Made by a program: the position numbers and the translations under genes. The notes below the pieces were generated by a model that was given only the letters and a program-made list of their open reading frames with translations, searched no databases and was not told the origin of the DNA. From assembly GCF_033344935.1 (NCBI RefSeq), contig NZ_JAWPMM010000001.1:1226001-1290000 (forward strand): DNA of 64,000 bases, written 5' to 3'. Every line of letters starts with the position of its first letter. Position 1 is the stretch's first letter. This DNA is from Reichenbachiella sp. (GTDB lineage Bacteria > Bacteroidota > Bacteroidia > Cytophagales > Cyclobacteriaceae). Below, piece after piece: positions 9,244 through 18,107 of the stretch.

Positions 9244-9855
9244 TTAGATGTGTCTCTTTTTGTCTTTAACTAAGTCGTACATCAATTCTCTGGCTCTGTG
9301 TAGTTGAGCTTTTACTGTCCCAAGAGGTGCATCCAAAGTTTTAGCGATTTCGTCGTAAGATAATTCATCAAAATATCTCAATCTTACTAGTCGCTGGTAT
9401 TTTGGAGGAAGTTTAGACACGAACATCTGCACCAATTCCTTTTTCTGGGTATTAATAGCTTCGTCCTGAGGATTTCTGTTTTTGTCTTCTACATCAATAG
9501 TAACAGCTTCCCCACCGTCATCAGTGAAAGAGGTATTCAAACTGAATGTATTCAGTTTTTTCTTTCTGATAAAGTCGATGGTGTTATTAGTGGCAATTCT
9601 GAAAAGCCAGGTACTGAAGGTATAATCCTTTTTGAACTTATGAAGATTTTTGAAGGCCTTTGCAAATGCTTCAATAGTTAGATCTTCAGCGTCATCCGTA
9701 TTCCGGATCATTTTCAAGATCATATGATAAACAGGCCTTTTGTATCGCTCCATGAGCTCTGCAAAAGCTTGTTCGTCACCTTCATTTACCGCATGATCAA
9801 TGAGTTTAAAATCTTTTAGCGCCTTATCTGAAAATTGTTTTTTTATTTCTTCCAT
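9244..9855 (-). CDS. ECF-type RNA polymerase sigma factor
   Basis: The 203-residue protein has a region 2 (LMERYKRPVYHMILKMIRN, then AEDLTIEAFAKAF and TFSTWLFRIATNNTIDF for -10 recognition) and a region 4 HTH (LPPKYQRLVRLRYFDELSYDEIA, then LGTVKAQLHRARELM). Regions 1.1 and 3 are missing, so this is an extracytoplasmic-function sigma factor. Its ATG lies inside the end of the glycosyltransferase gene (13 bp overlap), which suggests translational coupling. No anti-sigma gene is adjacent, so it may be one of the constitutively present Bacteroidota ECFs. Confidence 0.9.
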   Translation of the reverse strand: MEEIKKQFSDKALKDFKLIDHAVNEGDEQAFAELMERYKRPVYHMILKMIRNTDDAEDLTIEAFAKAFKNLHKFKKDYTFSTWLFRIATNNTIDFIRKKKLNTFSLNTSFTDDGGEAVTIDVEDKNRNPQDEAINTQKKELVQMFVSKLPPKYQRLVRLRYFDELSYDEIAKTLDAPLGTVKAQLHRARELMYDLVKDKKRHI

Positions 9856-10937
9856 CTAACCTTCTTAGTGAATAACGCAATCGTGCCAAAAATAGATGCA
9901 TATCCTGCGTACAAAATGTCCATCACGGGTACAAGCCAAATGTTCATACGGTAGCCGAACTTTTTGGATGTCGAATTGATCAAAATGGTTATAAATGACA
10001 TTCTGAAAATCAACAATCCAGCAGGGATGAAATAGTTATTGGTTTGTATGGCTAAAATAATCAAAGCCAACCAAAAAACTAGATTAGAGACATTTTGTAA
10101 GCCTAGTAGAATCTTATCTTTCAATCGGTAATATTTGCCTACAGACCAGTGACGTGTTTTTTGTTTCAAATAATCGCCCCAAGATGTTTTTGGAATGGAA
10201 TAAGTAAGTGATTCGGACCCAAGTACCAATCTTGTATTTTTTTTGTTAGCTAATTCGTTGATGAGTAGATCGTCATCCCCTCCTGTAATGTGTTGAATTT
10301 TGCTAAAGCCTTTATTGTTTAGAAAAGCAGATTTTCGATAGGCAAGATTTCTACCTACTCCCATATAGGGATTTCCAGCCAATGCAAATCCGACATAGTT
10401 CATAGCGGTCCATTGTGTCTCAAACTGGATGAAATGACCTAGTAGGCCATTTCCTTTTTCATAGGGAGACAAACCTATTACGAAATCGGTATCCTTGGTA
10501 AAAGGCCCCGTCATTTCTTTAATCCACTGTTTGGATGATGGCTTGCAGTCAGCGTCAGTCAATAATAAAATATCATTTGAAGCAGCCTTGATGCCCATAG
10601 TAAGGGCGAACTTCTTTGCATTGATGTGATCATGAACCTGATCTACTCTGGCAAATTTGAGTTTGTCTGATTGGTTTTCAAGTAGATAGTCGTACGTGCC
10701 ATCGTCCGATCGGTCGTCAACAATGATGACCTCAAAATCATTGTGTTCTTGATTGAGCAATTCGGGAATTAATGCTTTTAGATTTTTGAGTTCGTTGTGC
10801 GCACATACGATCACAGAAACGGGTTGTTCTCTTTTGGCTTTGGGTTTGAAACTCAGAACTTTAACCAAAATGACCAGCCAATAAATTGTCAAAATCACCA
10901 ATGACCCCACTACCACAGCCAATACAATATCACTCAT
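9843..10937 (-). CDS. Family 2 glycosyltransferase, membrane-bound
   Basis: The 364-residue protein has an N-terminal membrane helix (about 5-28), a GT2 domain starting with VSVIVCAHNELKNLKALI and containing DDRSDDGT and TDADC (the DxD metal site). A KTRHWSVGKY motif stands for the (Q/R)xxRW acceptor motif near residue 260, and two to three membrane helices close the protein. This layout resembles processive or lipid-linked GT2 enzymes that work at the inner membrane face. The acceptor sugar is unknown. It overlaps the start of the ECF sigma gene, an odd partner. Confidence 0.85.
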   Translation of the reverse strand: MSDIVLAVVVGSLVILTIYWLVILVKVLSFKPKAKREQPVSVIVCAHNELKNLKALIPELLNQEHNDFEVIIVDDRSDDGTYDYLLENQSDKLKFARVDQVHDHINAKKFALTMGIKAASNDILLLTDADCKPSSKQWIKEMTGPFTKDTDFVIGLSPYEKGNGLLGHFIQFETQWTAMNYVGFALAGNPYMGVGRNLAYRKSAFLNNKGFSKIQHITGGDDDLLINELANKKNTRLVLGSESLTYSIPKTSWGDYLKQKTRHWSVGKYYRLKDKILLGLQNVSNLVFWLALIILAIQTNNYFIPAGLLIFRMSFITILINSTSKKFGYRMNIWLVPVMDILYAGYASIFGTIALFTKKVRWKK

Positions 10938-11022
10938 GCATTCTCCTATTTGAAATTGGTGGCAAAGATATGCGTCTGAGTGAAAAGATTATTTTATAAA
11001 TCAACCTATTTTTGCCCGCAAC

Positions 11023-12153
11023 ATGAATTTCGAATTACTTCAGAAGGATCCCAAGTCTAAAGCCAGGGCAGGCAAAATCACGACCGACCATGGTGAGATA
11101 GAAACACCTATTTTTATGCCAGTGGGTACTGCTGGTACAGTCAAGGCATTGCATCAGCGAGAGCTGAAAGAAGATGTGAAGGCTGAGATCATATTGGGTA
11201 ATACCTATCATTTGTATCTACGTCCTGGGCTTGATGTCATAGAGTCAGCAGGTGGTTTGCATAAATTCAATGGTTGGGACCGCCCGATGTTGACAGATAG
11301 CGGAGGATATCAGGTTTATTCGCTAAAAGACCGCAGAAAAATCACCGAAGAAGGGGTTAAGTTTCAGTCGCATATTGACGGATCGCGTCACAATTTCACA
11401 CCTGAAAATGTAATGGATATACAACGCATAATTGGTGCGGATATCATCATGGCATTTGACGAATGTACACCTTACCCATGCGATAGAAAGTATGCTAAGA
11501 ATTCTATGGACATGACTCATCGCTGGCTGAAAAGATGTTGTGATCGTTTTGACGAAACTGAACCAAAATATGGATACAATCAGACCTTATTTCCTATTGT
11601 GCAGGGAAGTACCTATCATGACCTAAGAACTGAATCAGCTGAGACTATTGCTTCTTTTGGAAGAGAAGGAAATGCTATAGGAGGCCTTTCTGTAGGGGAG
11701 CCGGCTGAAATGATGTATGAGTCTGCCGACTTGGTGTGTAGCATCTTACCAGAAGATAAACCCAGATATTTAATGGGTGTGGGAACACCAAGCAACCTTA
11801 TCGAATGTATCGCATTGGGTGTAGACATGTTCGATTGTGTTTTGCCGACAAGAAATGCCAGACATGGTGTGCTTTACACTTCAGAGGGCATAATTAATAT
11901 CAAAAATGAAAAATGGGAGAAAGACTTTTCCCCCATTGATCCCAATCTTGCTGGGCATGTTGATATAAATTATTCGAAGGCATATCTGAGACACCTCATT
12001 CGTACAGGAGAAATGTTGGGTGCTCAAATCGCTAGTATTCACAATCTTTCTTTCTTTTTGTGGTTGGTGAAAGAGGCTAGGGCACATATTTTGCAGGGTG
12101 ATTTCTCCACTTGGAAAAACACTATATTGCCGAAGCTTTCCAATAGACTATAA
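11023..12153 (+). CDS. tgt: tRNA-guanine(34) transglycosylase (queuine tRNA-ribosyltransferase)
   Basis: The 376-residue protein has the TGT barrel signatures: LTDSGGYQVYSL (Asp for base recognition), AFDECTPYP, GGLSVGE, and MGVGTPSNLIECIALGVDMFDCVLPTR with the nucleophilic Asp. It exchanges G34 for preQ1 in GUN-anticodon tRNAs. The C-terminal zinc site of typical bacterial TGT (CxCxxC then His) is replaced by the segment DPNLAGHVDINYSKAYL; only the IHNL His is kept. I recall similar replacements in other Bacteroidota enzymes, so this is probably a lineage trait. The LptF/G gene follows by 10 bp. Confidence 0.95.
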   Translation: MNFELLQKDPKSKARAGKITTDHGEIETPIFMPVGTAGTVKALHQRELKEDVKAEIILGNTYHLYLRPGLDVIESAGGLHKFNGWDRPMLTDSGGYQVYSLKDRRKITEEGVKFQSHIDGSRHNFTPENVMDIQRIIGADIIMAFDECTPYPCDRKYAKNSMDMTHRWLKRCCDRFDETEPKYGYNQTLFPIVQGSTYHDLRTESAETIASFGREGNAIGGLSVGEPAEMMYESADLVCSILPEDKPRYLMGVGTPSNLIECIALGVDMFDCVLPTRNARHGVLYTSEGIINIKNEKWEKDFSPIDPNLAGHVDINYSKAYLRHLIRTGEMLGAQIASIHNLSFFLWLVKEARAHILQGDFSTWKNTILPKLSNRL

Positions 12154-12163
12154 TCATTGATTA

Positions 12164-13240
12164 GTGAAACTGCTCGATAAGTACATACTATCTAAATTTC
12201 TTAAGACCTACGTTTTTGTGGTAGGGCTTTTGGTGGTGGTCATCATGGTTATTGACTTCACTGAAAAGAATGAAAAGTACATCAAGAATGACGTACCAGC
12301 GGAAGCTATTATTCAATACTATATGGCTTTTGCGCCGTGGATTGCCAATCTGATATCACCCATTACTGTCTTCATCACAACCGTATTGGTAACCTCTGGT
12401 ATGGCTGTGAAAACCGAGATTGTAGCGATTTTATCCGGTGGCGTAAGTTTTCGTCGAATGTTGGTGCCTTACTTGATTGGTGCAAGTCTTGTTGCTTGTG
12501 TTAGTTTTTATGCCAACGGATGGTTGATCCCGAATTCGGAGAAGTATAGAATTGGATTTGAAATCGAGTATTTGAAAAAGCCTTTCTATTTTAATGAAAG
12601 GGATATTCATCTCAAGGTAGCAGAAAACGACTACATCTATATTCAGCGTTATAATAATCGAACAGAATCGGCTTATCGAGTGACCATGGAACGAATTGTG
12701 GATAATAGGTTAGAGGCTAAGCTTTTTGCAAAAAAAATGACTTGGAATGATTCACTTCAGACTTGGAGGTTTAGAAATTGGGAAAAAAGAGAACTGAAAA
12801 CTTTCGGAGAAGTAATGACCAAGGGCGAGGATTTAGATTCTGCGTTCAACCTATCGCCAGCGGATTTCGATAGTAAGTATCAGCTAAATGCTACCATGAA
12901 CATGAACGAACTAGAGGAGTATATTGCTTTGTTGAAGTCCAGAGGCTCTAGTGAGGTAGGCCTCTATGAGATCGAAAAATACATTAGATATATGCTGCCA
13001 TTTACGGCTATCATATTAACCTTGATGGGCGTGTCGGTATCCGCTGAAAAATCTACCAGAGGTGGAGCAGGCTTCAAAATTGCGCTGGGTTTCGTTATTG
13101 CCTTTGTATTTATCTTACTCTTTGTACTAGTAAAAGCCATTGCCGAAGCGGGATCTATGCATCCGATATTGGCTATCTGGATACCTAATATCGTGGGCTT
13201 AGTGGCCGCACTTGTGATGTATCGATTCGTGCCCAAATGA
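12164..13240 (+). CDS. LptF/LptG (YjgP/YjgQ) family permease
   Basis: The 358-residue protein has one N-terminal membrane helix pair, a large periplasmic domain (about 110-255), and membrane helices at about 270-355, the LptF/LptG layout. The start KLLDKYILSKFLKTYVF is the conserved family entry helix. LptF and LptG form the inner-membrane ring that lifts lipopolysaccharide for LptB. The start codon is GTG, 10 bp after tgt. Whether this is LptF or LptG cannot be decided from sequence alone. Confidence 0.9.
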   Translation: MKLLDKYILSKFLKTYVFVVGLLVVVIMVIDFTEKNEKYIKNDVPAEAIIQYYMAFAPWIANLISPITVFITTVLVTSGMAVKTEIVAILSGGVSFRRMLVPYLIGASLVACVSFYANGWLIPNSEKYRIGFEIEYLKKPFYFNERDIHLKVAENDYIYIQRYNNRTESAYRVTMERIVDNRLEAKLFAKKMTWNDSLQTWRFRNWEKRELKTFGEVMTKGEDLDSAFNLSPADFDSKYQLNATMNMNELEEYIALLKSRGSSEVGLYEIEKYIRYMLPFTAIILTLMGVSVSAEKSTRGGAGFKIALGFVIAFVFILLFVLVKAIAEAGSMHPILAIWIPNIVGLVAALVMYRFVPK

Positions 13241-13246
13241 TTGATT

Positions 13247-14173
13247 ATGTCGGCGAATAAAATGCCATCTATGTTGAGTGCCTATCTCCAATTACACTTT
13301 ATTGTGTTCATTTGGGGCTTTACTGCTATTCTGGGCAAGTTGATAGAAATACCACCCGTGGAGGTCGTTTTTTATCGAACATTGATGGCGAGTGTGGGAT
13401 TGTTTATTCTTTTGAAGTGGAGGAAATTGCCCATTCAAGTACCGAGAAAGGAGCTATGGATCATACTTGGTACTGGTTTACTCATTGCTGTTCACTGGAT
13501 ACTTTTCTTCTTGGCCGCAAGGATATCGAACGTTTCAGTTTGTCTGGCTGGTATGGCCACAGCATCTCTTTGGACTAGTTTTATAGATCCTATCGTAAAT
13601 AAAAGGAAAGTCAAATTCTATGAGCCAATTGTGGCTATCATATCAGTTATAGGTATTGTAGTAGTATTTCAATCTACCATTGATGCTGCGATGGGTTTTA
13701 TCGTAGCGATTATGTCTGCTTTCTTAGCTGCTGTATTTACGGTTATTAATGGTAAACTGGTGGCCAAACAAAATCATTTTACTATCACTTATTATGAAAT
13801 GGTAGGCGCTTGTGCCACTGTAGTCCTTTTCTTTCCTATCTATGGATATTGGTTTGCTGACGATGGTCTGGCTTTGACTCTGACTACTCATGATTTTTTA
13901 TACCTGCTTATATTGAGTATGGTTTGTACCGTCTATGCGTATTCTATAGCTGTCAAATTGATGCAACGTCTAACGGCGTTTGCTATCAACTTGACTATTA
14001 ACTTAGAGCCTGTTTATGGAATTACGGTAGCTGTTTTTTTATTTGGAGGTGATGAAAAAATGGACAACAATTTTTACTGGGGAACCTCAATTATTGTACT
14101 ATCGGTGATTATGTATCCTTTGCTTCGAAGGTATTTTGAAGGAAAAAATATCAAAAGAGATATTGTCAGATAG
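13247..14173 (+). CDS. EamA/DMT family transporter
   Basis: The protein has about ten hydrophobic helices in two EamA repeats, each opening with a conserved F(I/V)WGFTAILGK or NLTINLEPVYG-type segment. The length is about 308 residues, as usual for drug/metabolite exporters. I placed the start at the ATG at 13247 rather than a TTG two codons earlier, which directly follows the LptF/G stop. It is an inner-membrane carrier with unknown substrate, probably cotranscribed with tgt and the LptF/G gene. A terminator hairpin lies 150 bp downstream. Confidence 0.85.
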   Translation: MSANKMPSMLSAYLQLHFIVFIWGFTAILGKLIEIPPVEVVFYRTLMASVGLFILLKWRKLPIQVPRKELWIILGTGLLIAVHWILFFLAARISNVSVCLAGMATASLWTSFIDPIVNKRKVKFYEPIVAIISVIGIVVVFQSTIDAAMGFIVAIMSAFLAAVFTVINGKLVAKQNHFTITYYEMVGACATVVLFFPIYGYWFADDGLALTLTTHDFLYLLILSMVCTVYAYSIAVKLMQRLTAFAINLTINLEPVYGITVAVFLFGGDEKMDNNFYWGTSIIVLSVIMYPLLRRYFEGKNIKRDIVR

Positions 14174-14321
14174 GCATCATTTACTGTGATTTTCTTAGAG
14201 CATTTTTCATTTGTCGAAGAAATGACCCAATTCATCGATAAAAAAGTTTGATTCCTCCAAAATTTTCTATACTTTAGAATTACAAAATTCCAAAAATCAG
14301 ACTGACCTAATTCAGTTTATG

Positions 14322-14352
14322 AAACCATCCCACCCAGGATGGTTTTATTTTT
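14322..14352 (+). terminator. Rho-independent terminator
   Basis: A perfect 9-bp stem (AAACCATCC with GGATGGTTT) encloses a 6-base loop and is followed by a T-rich tract. It ends the rightward tgt-LptF/G-EamA transcript and overlaps the stop codon of the convergent hydrolase gene. Confidence 0.8.
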
Positions 14353-16243
14353 CCTCCCGATTTTCTAAAACCCCCACTTCGATATAAGACGGCTTTACTC
14401 CTGATCGACCTACAAAATGCTTGGCTTTTACAAAGTCTTCGGGCTTAGCCTCAAAAATGTTTTCAACATAAGTTTGTGGGTTGATGTCAACCATTGGAAA
14501 CCAGGAACTTTGTACCTGAACCATAATTTGATGCCCTTTTTTGAAGGTATGGAGCACATCCTGTAGCGGCAACTTAATAACTTCCTCTTTTTTCGGGACA
14601 AAAGCTTCAGGGCGTTCATAGCTGTTTCGAAACCTGCCTCTGATCACCTCGCTTCTTACCATTTGATGATATCTTTTCATGGATACATCTGGCTGATGTG
14701 GGAATGGAGCATGGCTACTTGGGTATACATCGATGAGTTTGACTACCCAATCTGCCGCAGTCTGATCTGTTTTTACAACTAAGTTGGCCAATAATGAACC
14801 TGCTATGGTCAAGTCTTCTTCAAGCGGTGATGAGAGGTAATAAAGAACATCAGGTCGATCGTTGACAAAACTTTGATCATCAGTCATGTAAGACTTAGGC
14901 ATTCCTATATGATCATCGGCTATAAAAGGAACTGGATTTGAAGGATCACTCTCAAATATATCAACGCCAAATTGGTTGTCTCCAGGAGGGGTTTGTGATA
15001 GTCTCTTTTTTTCTTTGAAATAGAATTTTACTTTTTTAAGGTTTTTCGGAGGCCAAGTATCAAAGGTTTTCCACTCGTTTGTACCTGTTTGGAACATGTA
15101 GGCTTCTGGAATTTTATTTTCTCCTCTGCCTTTGAGATGATAAGCAAAGAATGGTTCTATGATGTTGTCATTGTAAAAATTGGATGTCTTCGAACCAAAG
15201 TGAACATTGCCCAGCACATCTCCATCTGTTCTTCTCCAGCCTCCGTGACCCCAGGGCCCCATTACAAGCGTGTTGTTGATGCCAGGATTGTTTTTTTCCA
15301 CAGTTTCATAAATTTTTAAAGGCCCATACAAATCCTCAGCATCAAACCATCCGCCAACTGTAAGTACCGCGCAGTTTACATTCTTAAGGTGTGGAAGAAT
15401 GTTTCGGTCTTGCCAGAAATCATCATAGTTGGGGTGTGCTACCAGATCATTCCAAAAAGAAATGCTATCTCCTAAATAGTTTTCTTTGGCCAATGAAATG
15501 GGTGTTATGGCTTTAAAGAATGCATAGCCGTCATTTGTTCCATGTTTGAACTTTGGGTTTTTTACCATCGTTGGTCCTGAGCGAGGCCTGCCGAAACTTG
15601 AGAAGAAGTTGAATGCATGAGGGTAAAAGAATGCTCCATGATGATGAAAATCATCAAAAAACCAGTCGGCAATGGGCGCCTGTGGTGAAACTGCTACTAA
15701 CGCAGGATGGGAATTGATCATGCCTGCGGCTGTGTAAAATCCCGGGTAGGATATGCCCCACTGTCCTACTTTACCGTTGTGGTTGTCCACATTCTCTAGA
15801 AGCCACTCAATCGTATCGAAAGTATCCAGGCTTTCATCAGTTCTTCTTTTGTGAGGTGTCATATCCACGAATTGACCCTCTGACATATGTTTTCCCCGAA
15901 CGTCTTGATATACAAAAATGTATTTGTCCCTAGTCATGCGCATATTAGGCCCGAGGTCGATTTTGTAATTGTTTTCACCATATGGTTGAATCGCATAGGG
16001 CGTGCGATACATGATGATCGGATATTGTTCGGAAGAGTCTTTTGGTGTGTATATGGCTGTAAATAGTTTAGTGCCATCTCGCATCGGTATGTACACTTCT
16101 TTTTTCGTGTAATTTTTATACACAAAAGCAGAATCTTCAGCTGGAGTAAATGGAATATAGGGTTCTCGTTCTGAACTACAACTAGTGATTAGAAGTAGAA
16201 AGGCGAATGAAACGGCTAAGTATTTATTTATGGTATTCATCAT
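14345..16243 (-). CDS. CocE/NonD family hydrolase (S15-like), lipoprotein
   Basis: The 632-residue protein starts with a lipoprotein signal (lipobox ITSC, then SSER). The alpha/beta-hydrolase part holds YRTPYAI, VYQDVRGK, and the nucleophile elbow GQWGISYPGFYTA near residue 160. The C-terminal jelly-roll domain (about 420-625) has the S15/CocE pattern (YYLSSPLEEDLTIAGS). Related enzymes are X-Pro dipeptidyl peptidases, cocaine esterase, glutaryl-7-ACA acylases and alpha-amino-acid ester hydrolases. The substrate cannot be told. The crcB gene lies 5 bp upstream in the same direction, so it may be the last gene of the acpH-like operon. Confidence 0.9.
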   Translation of the reverse strand: MMNTINKYLAVSFAFLLLITSCSSEREPYIPFTPAEDSAFVYKNYTKKEVYIPMRDGTKLFTAIYTPKDSSEQYPIIMYRTPYAIQPYGENNYKIDLGPNMRMTRDKYIFVYQDVRGKHMSEGQFVDMTPHKRRTDESLDTFDTIEWLLENVDNHNGKVGQWGISYPGFYTAAGMINSHPALVAVSPQAPIADWFFDDFHHHGAFFYPHAFNFFSSFGRPRSGPTMVKNPKFKHGTNDGYAFFKAITPISLAKENYLGDSISFWNDLVAHPNYDDFWQDRNILPHLKNVNCAVLTVGGWFDAEDLYGPLKIYETVEKNNPGINNTLVMGPWGHGGWRRTDGDVLGNVHFGSKTSNFYNDNIIEPFFAYHLKGRGENKIPEAYMFQTGTNEWKTFDTWPPKNLKKVKFYFKEKKRLSQTPPGDNQFGVDIFESDPSNPVPFIADDHIGMPKSYMTDDQSFVNDRPDVLYYLSSPLEEDLTIAGSLLANLVVKTDQTAADWVVKLIDVYPSSHAPFPHQPDVSMKRYHQMVRSEVIRGRFRNSYERPEAFVPKKEEVIKLPLQDVLHTFKKGHQIMVQVQSSWFPMVDINPQTYVENIFEAKPEDFVKAKHFVGRSGVKPSYIEVGVLENREEK

Positions 16244-16248
16244 AATTT

Positions 16249-16623
16249 TTAGGCTAAATAGAGCTTTCCAAGATACCAGCCCAATCCTGCGGCTCCAAGG
16301 CCTAGAATAAGACTAAGTCCCATATAGATAAAAGCAGAGCTGATGTTGTTGGTAACAAGCAAATCAACATTTTCCACACTAAAAGTGGAAAAAGTGGTGA
16401 ACCCACCACAGAAACCGGAAGTTAATAAGACAAAATAGGATCTGTCCATTTTGCCAGAATAGTGTAACAAAAGACCCAATAGAAAAGGCCCAATTACATT
16501 GACCAGCAGTGTTCCTGAAGGAGCAATGGTAGGGGTGTATTTGAGCGCCCATTGCGATATTAGAAACCTTAGTATGCTTCCCAGCATTCCACCAACTCCG
16601 ACAAATAGGGCTAATCTGATCAT
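16249..16623 (-). CDS. crcB: Fluoride efflux channel CrcB/Fluc
   Basis: The 124-residue protein has four membrane helices. It shows family motifs GGMLGSILRF at the start, GTLLVNVIGPFLLG with the pore Asn, and GFCGGFTTFSTFSVE with the two phenylalanines and the central sodium-site Thr/Ser region. Fluc channels are antiparallel dimers that expel fluoride across the inner membrane. The gene overlaps the upstream gene by 4 bp and precedes the CocE-type hydrolase gene by 5 bp. No fluoride riboswitch was recognised upstream. Confidence 0.92.
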   Translation of the reverse strand: MIRLALFVGVGGMLGSILRFLISQWALKYTPTIAPSGTLLVNVIGPFLLGLLLHYSGKMDRSYFVLLTSGFCGGFTTFSTFSVENVDLLVTNNISSAFIYMGLSLILGLGAAGLGWYLGKLYLA

Positions 16624-17057
16624 TTTTCTAATTTCTTAAATTTCTTCTTGAGATAATTGAGTGTTTTATCGTACTCAGTGTTTTCTTGCTTACTCATCAC
16701 TAATTGTTTGCCTGATAATAATTTGATAGTAAGCTCCTCGTATAGTCCTCCATAAGTTTTAATGGAGGTGTGAAACCAGTGATCTATGTCTTTTCCAGTG
16801 AATGAGATTTTTTTAAATTTGAAAGGGAACCTTGCTTCAAATTTTTCTTTTGACACCTTGATTGTTTTAAGGGAAAAAAGAATTTTCAACAGCACCAGCA
16901 AACCTATGGGGCCAGAGGTGTAAATTAAAATAAACCACCAGAGTCGATCAGTAGCAGACTGAATCTGTACGATGCCATAAATGAAAAGGCCAAAGGCAAT
17001 GAATATGAATAATCCGACAGAAAATAGTGTGCCTATTTTTGGTTTTGAAACGATCAT
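16620..17057 (-). CDS. Hypothetical two-helix membrane protein
   Basis: The 145-residue product has two hydrophobic helices (about residues 10-32 and 40-62), then a basic cytosolic domain with strands and a helical, lysine-rich end. This layout resembles bacterial PH-like domain proteins, but no motif settles it. It overlaps both neighbours by 4 bp (crcB downstream, acpH-like gene upstream), so the three are translationally coupled. Function unknown. Confidence 0.65.
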   Translation of the reverse strand: MIVSKPKIGTLFSVGLFIFIAFGLFIYGIVQIQSATDRLWWFILIYTSGPIGLLVLLKILFSLKTIKVSKEKFEARFPFKFKKISFTGKDIDHWFHTSIKTYGGLYEELTIKLLSGKQLVMSKQENTEYDKTLNYLKKKFKKLEK

Positions 17058-17647
17058 TTATTTTTTATTTGATCGGTAAAATTATGGATATGGGCCAATA
17101 TTTCTTCAAAAAAAGCCTGAAATTCCTTTTCAAATCTGTCGTAATCATCGGTGAGATTTTTGACAGCTTTTTCCATGCCTGATTTAAATGAAGTTCGTCG
17201 GGCCATTCCGCTCAAAGCGAATTGAATGCCTTCTAAGAATTGATAATTATACAGCCAGTCTCCAGTTTCCATATAGCCGAGTAGATAGCTGCACCTTTCT
17301 GGAAGGAGTGATTGGTTGTTTCGAAGTAGTTTGTAATGTCTTTGACAGAATGTTTTCAAGTCTTCTTGCGAATAATCTGACCAGTTTTTTGATAAGAAGT
17401 GATCATAATAGACATCCATTATTACCCCTGCATAATGACGGTATTCAACAGCCAACCTTCTTTTCCCTTCTAAGAAGATCGGGTGATTATCGGCATAACT
17501 ATCAATTTCACGATGAATAAGAATACCCTGTTGCACGTCTTCAGGGTACTCCAAATATTTTTTACCCTTAACGAAGTCTGCAATAAAATTTCCAATAGTG
17601 ATTGGTTCGTTGTCAAAAGAAAGATATAAATGGGATAGATAGTTCAT
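17054..17647 (-). CDS. Acyl carrier protein phosphodiesterase-like (AcpH/DUF479) protein
   Basis: The 197-residue protein starts MNYLSHLYLS and continues with GNFIADFVKGKKY, the AcpH/DUF479 signature. Conserved His and Asp follow in IHREIDSYADNHP and DVYYDHFLSKNW, as in HD-like metal-dependent enzymes. E. coli AcpH removes the 4'-phosphopantetheine arm from acyl carrier protein; the length (about 193) agrees. It is the first gene of a tightly packed leftward operon with an unknown membrane protein and crcB. Confidence 0.85.
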   Translation of the reverse strand: MNYLSHLYLSFDNEPITIGNFIADFVKGKKYLEYPEDVQQGILIHREIDSYADNHPIFLEGKRRLAVEYRHYAGVIMDVYYDHFLSKNWSDYSQEDLKTFCQRHYKLLRNNQSLLPERCSYLLGYMETGDWLYNYQFLEGIQFALSGMARRTSFKSGMEKAVKNLTDDYDRFEKEFQAFFEEILAHIHNFTDQIKNK

Positions 17648-17711
17648 TCGAAGATAATATAGGCCTTTTCCTCTGATTTCTTATATTTGTTAAAATCAAA
17701 ACCAGCTGGTC

Positions 17712-18107
17712 ATGTCAAAATCACATCTCAATATTCTTGTTCAACTTGCTAAGGTAGATGGCATCGTCGTGCAGGAGGAAGTCGATCTCATCAATGAGGT
17801 GGGGAAGGCTAATGGCATGACTGAGGAGGAGATTGCATCTTCTTTTGAGGAAGAACTGCCCATCGGAGATTTGTCGACCCTGACAGATGATGAAAAATAT
17901 GATTTGATTTACTCGATTGTCCAATTGATGAAAATCGATGGGAAGCTGTACAACGAAGAGATTAAGTTTTGTGCGAAAATGTCTGCCAAGCTTGGCTACG
18001 AAGAAGATGTTTTATTTGAACTCATGCTGAAGATCTATGCAGACCCTGATCTTTGTGCAGATAAAGAATCATTAAAAAAACAAATTCAGAAGTTTCTCAT
18101 TCCTTGA
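17712..18107 (+). CDS. TerB family tellurite-resistance-like protein
   Basis: The 131-residue all-helical protein has two acidic TerB repeats: LVQLAKVDGIVVQEEVDLINEVGKANGM-type and IVQLMKIDGKLYNEEIKFCAKMSAKLG. Each has a conserved Asp-Gly followed by Glu, as in TerB/TerB-like (COG3793) metal-binding proteins. No other ter genes are nearby, so a link to tellurite is not supported. Its last 36 bp overlap the 3' end of the convergent comEC gene. Confidence 0.8.
   Translation: MSKSHLNILVQLAKVDGIVVQEEVDLINEVGKANGMTEEEIASSFEEELPIGDLSTLTDDEKYDLIYSIVQLMKIDGKLYNEEIKFCAKMSAKLGYEEDVLFELMLKIYADPDLCADKESLKKQIQKFLIP

Noticed and set aside
13241-13246. TTG start of the EamA transporter
   Set aside because: It touches the preceding stop; ATG two codons later is the simpler choice.
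16249-16623. Fluoride riboswitch before crcB
   Set aside because: The gene overlaps its upstream neighbour, and no riboswitch-like fold was seen before the operon start.
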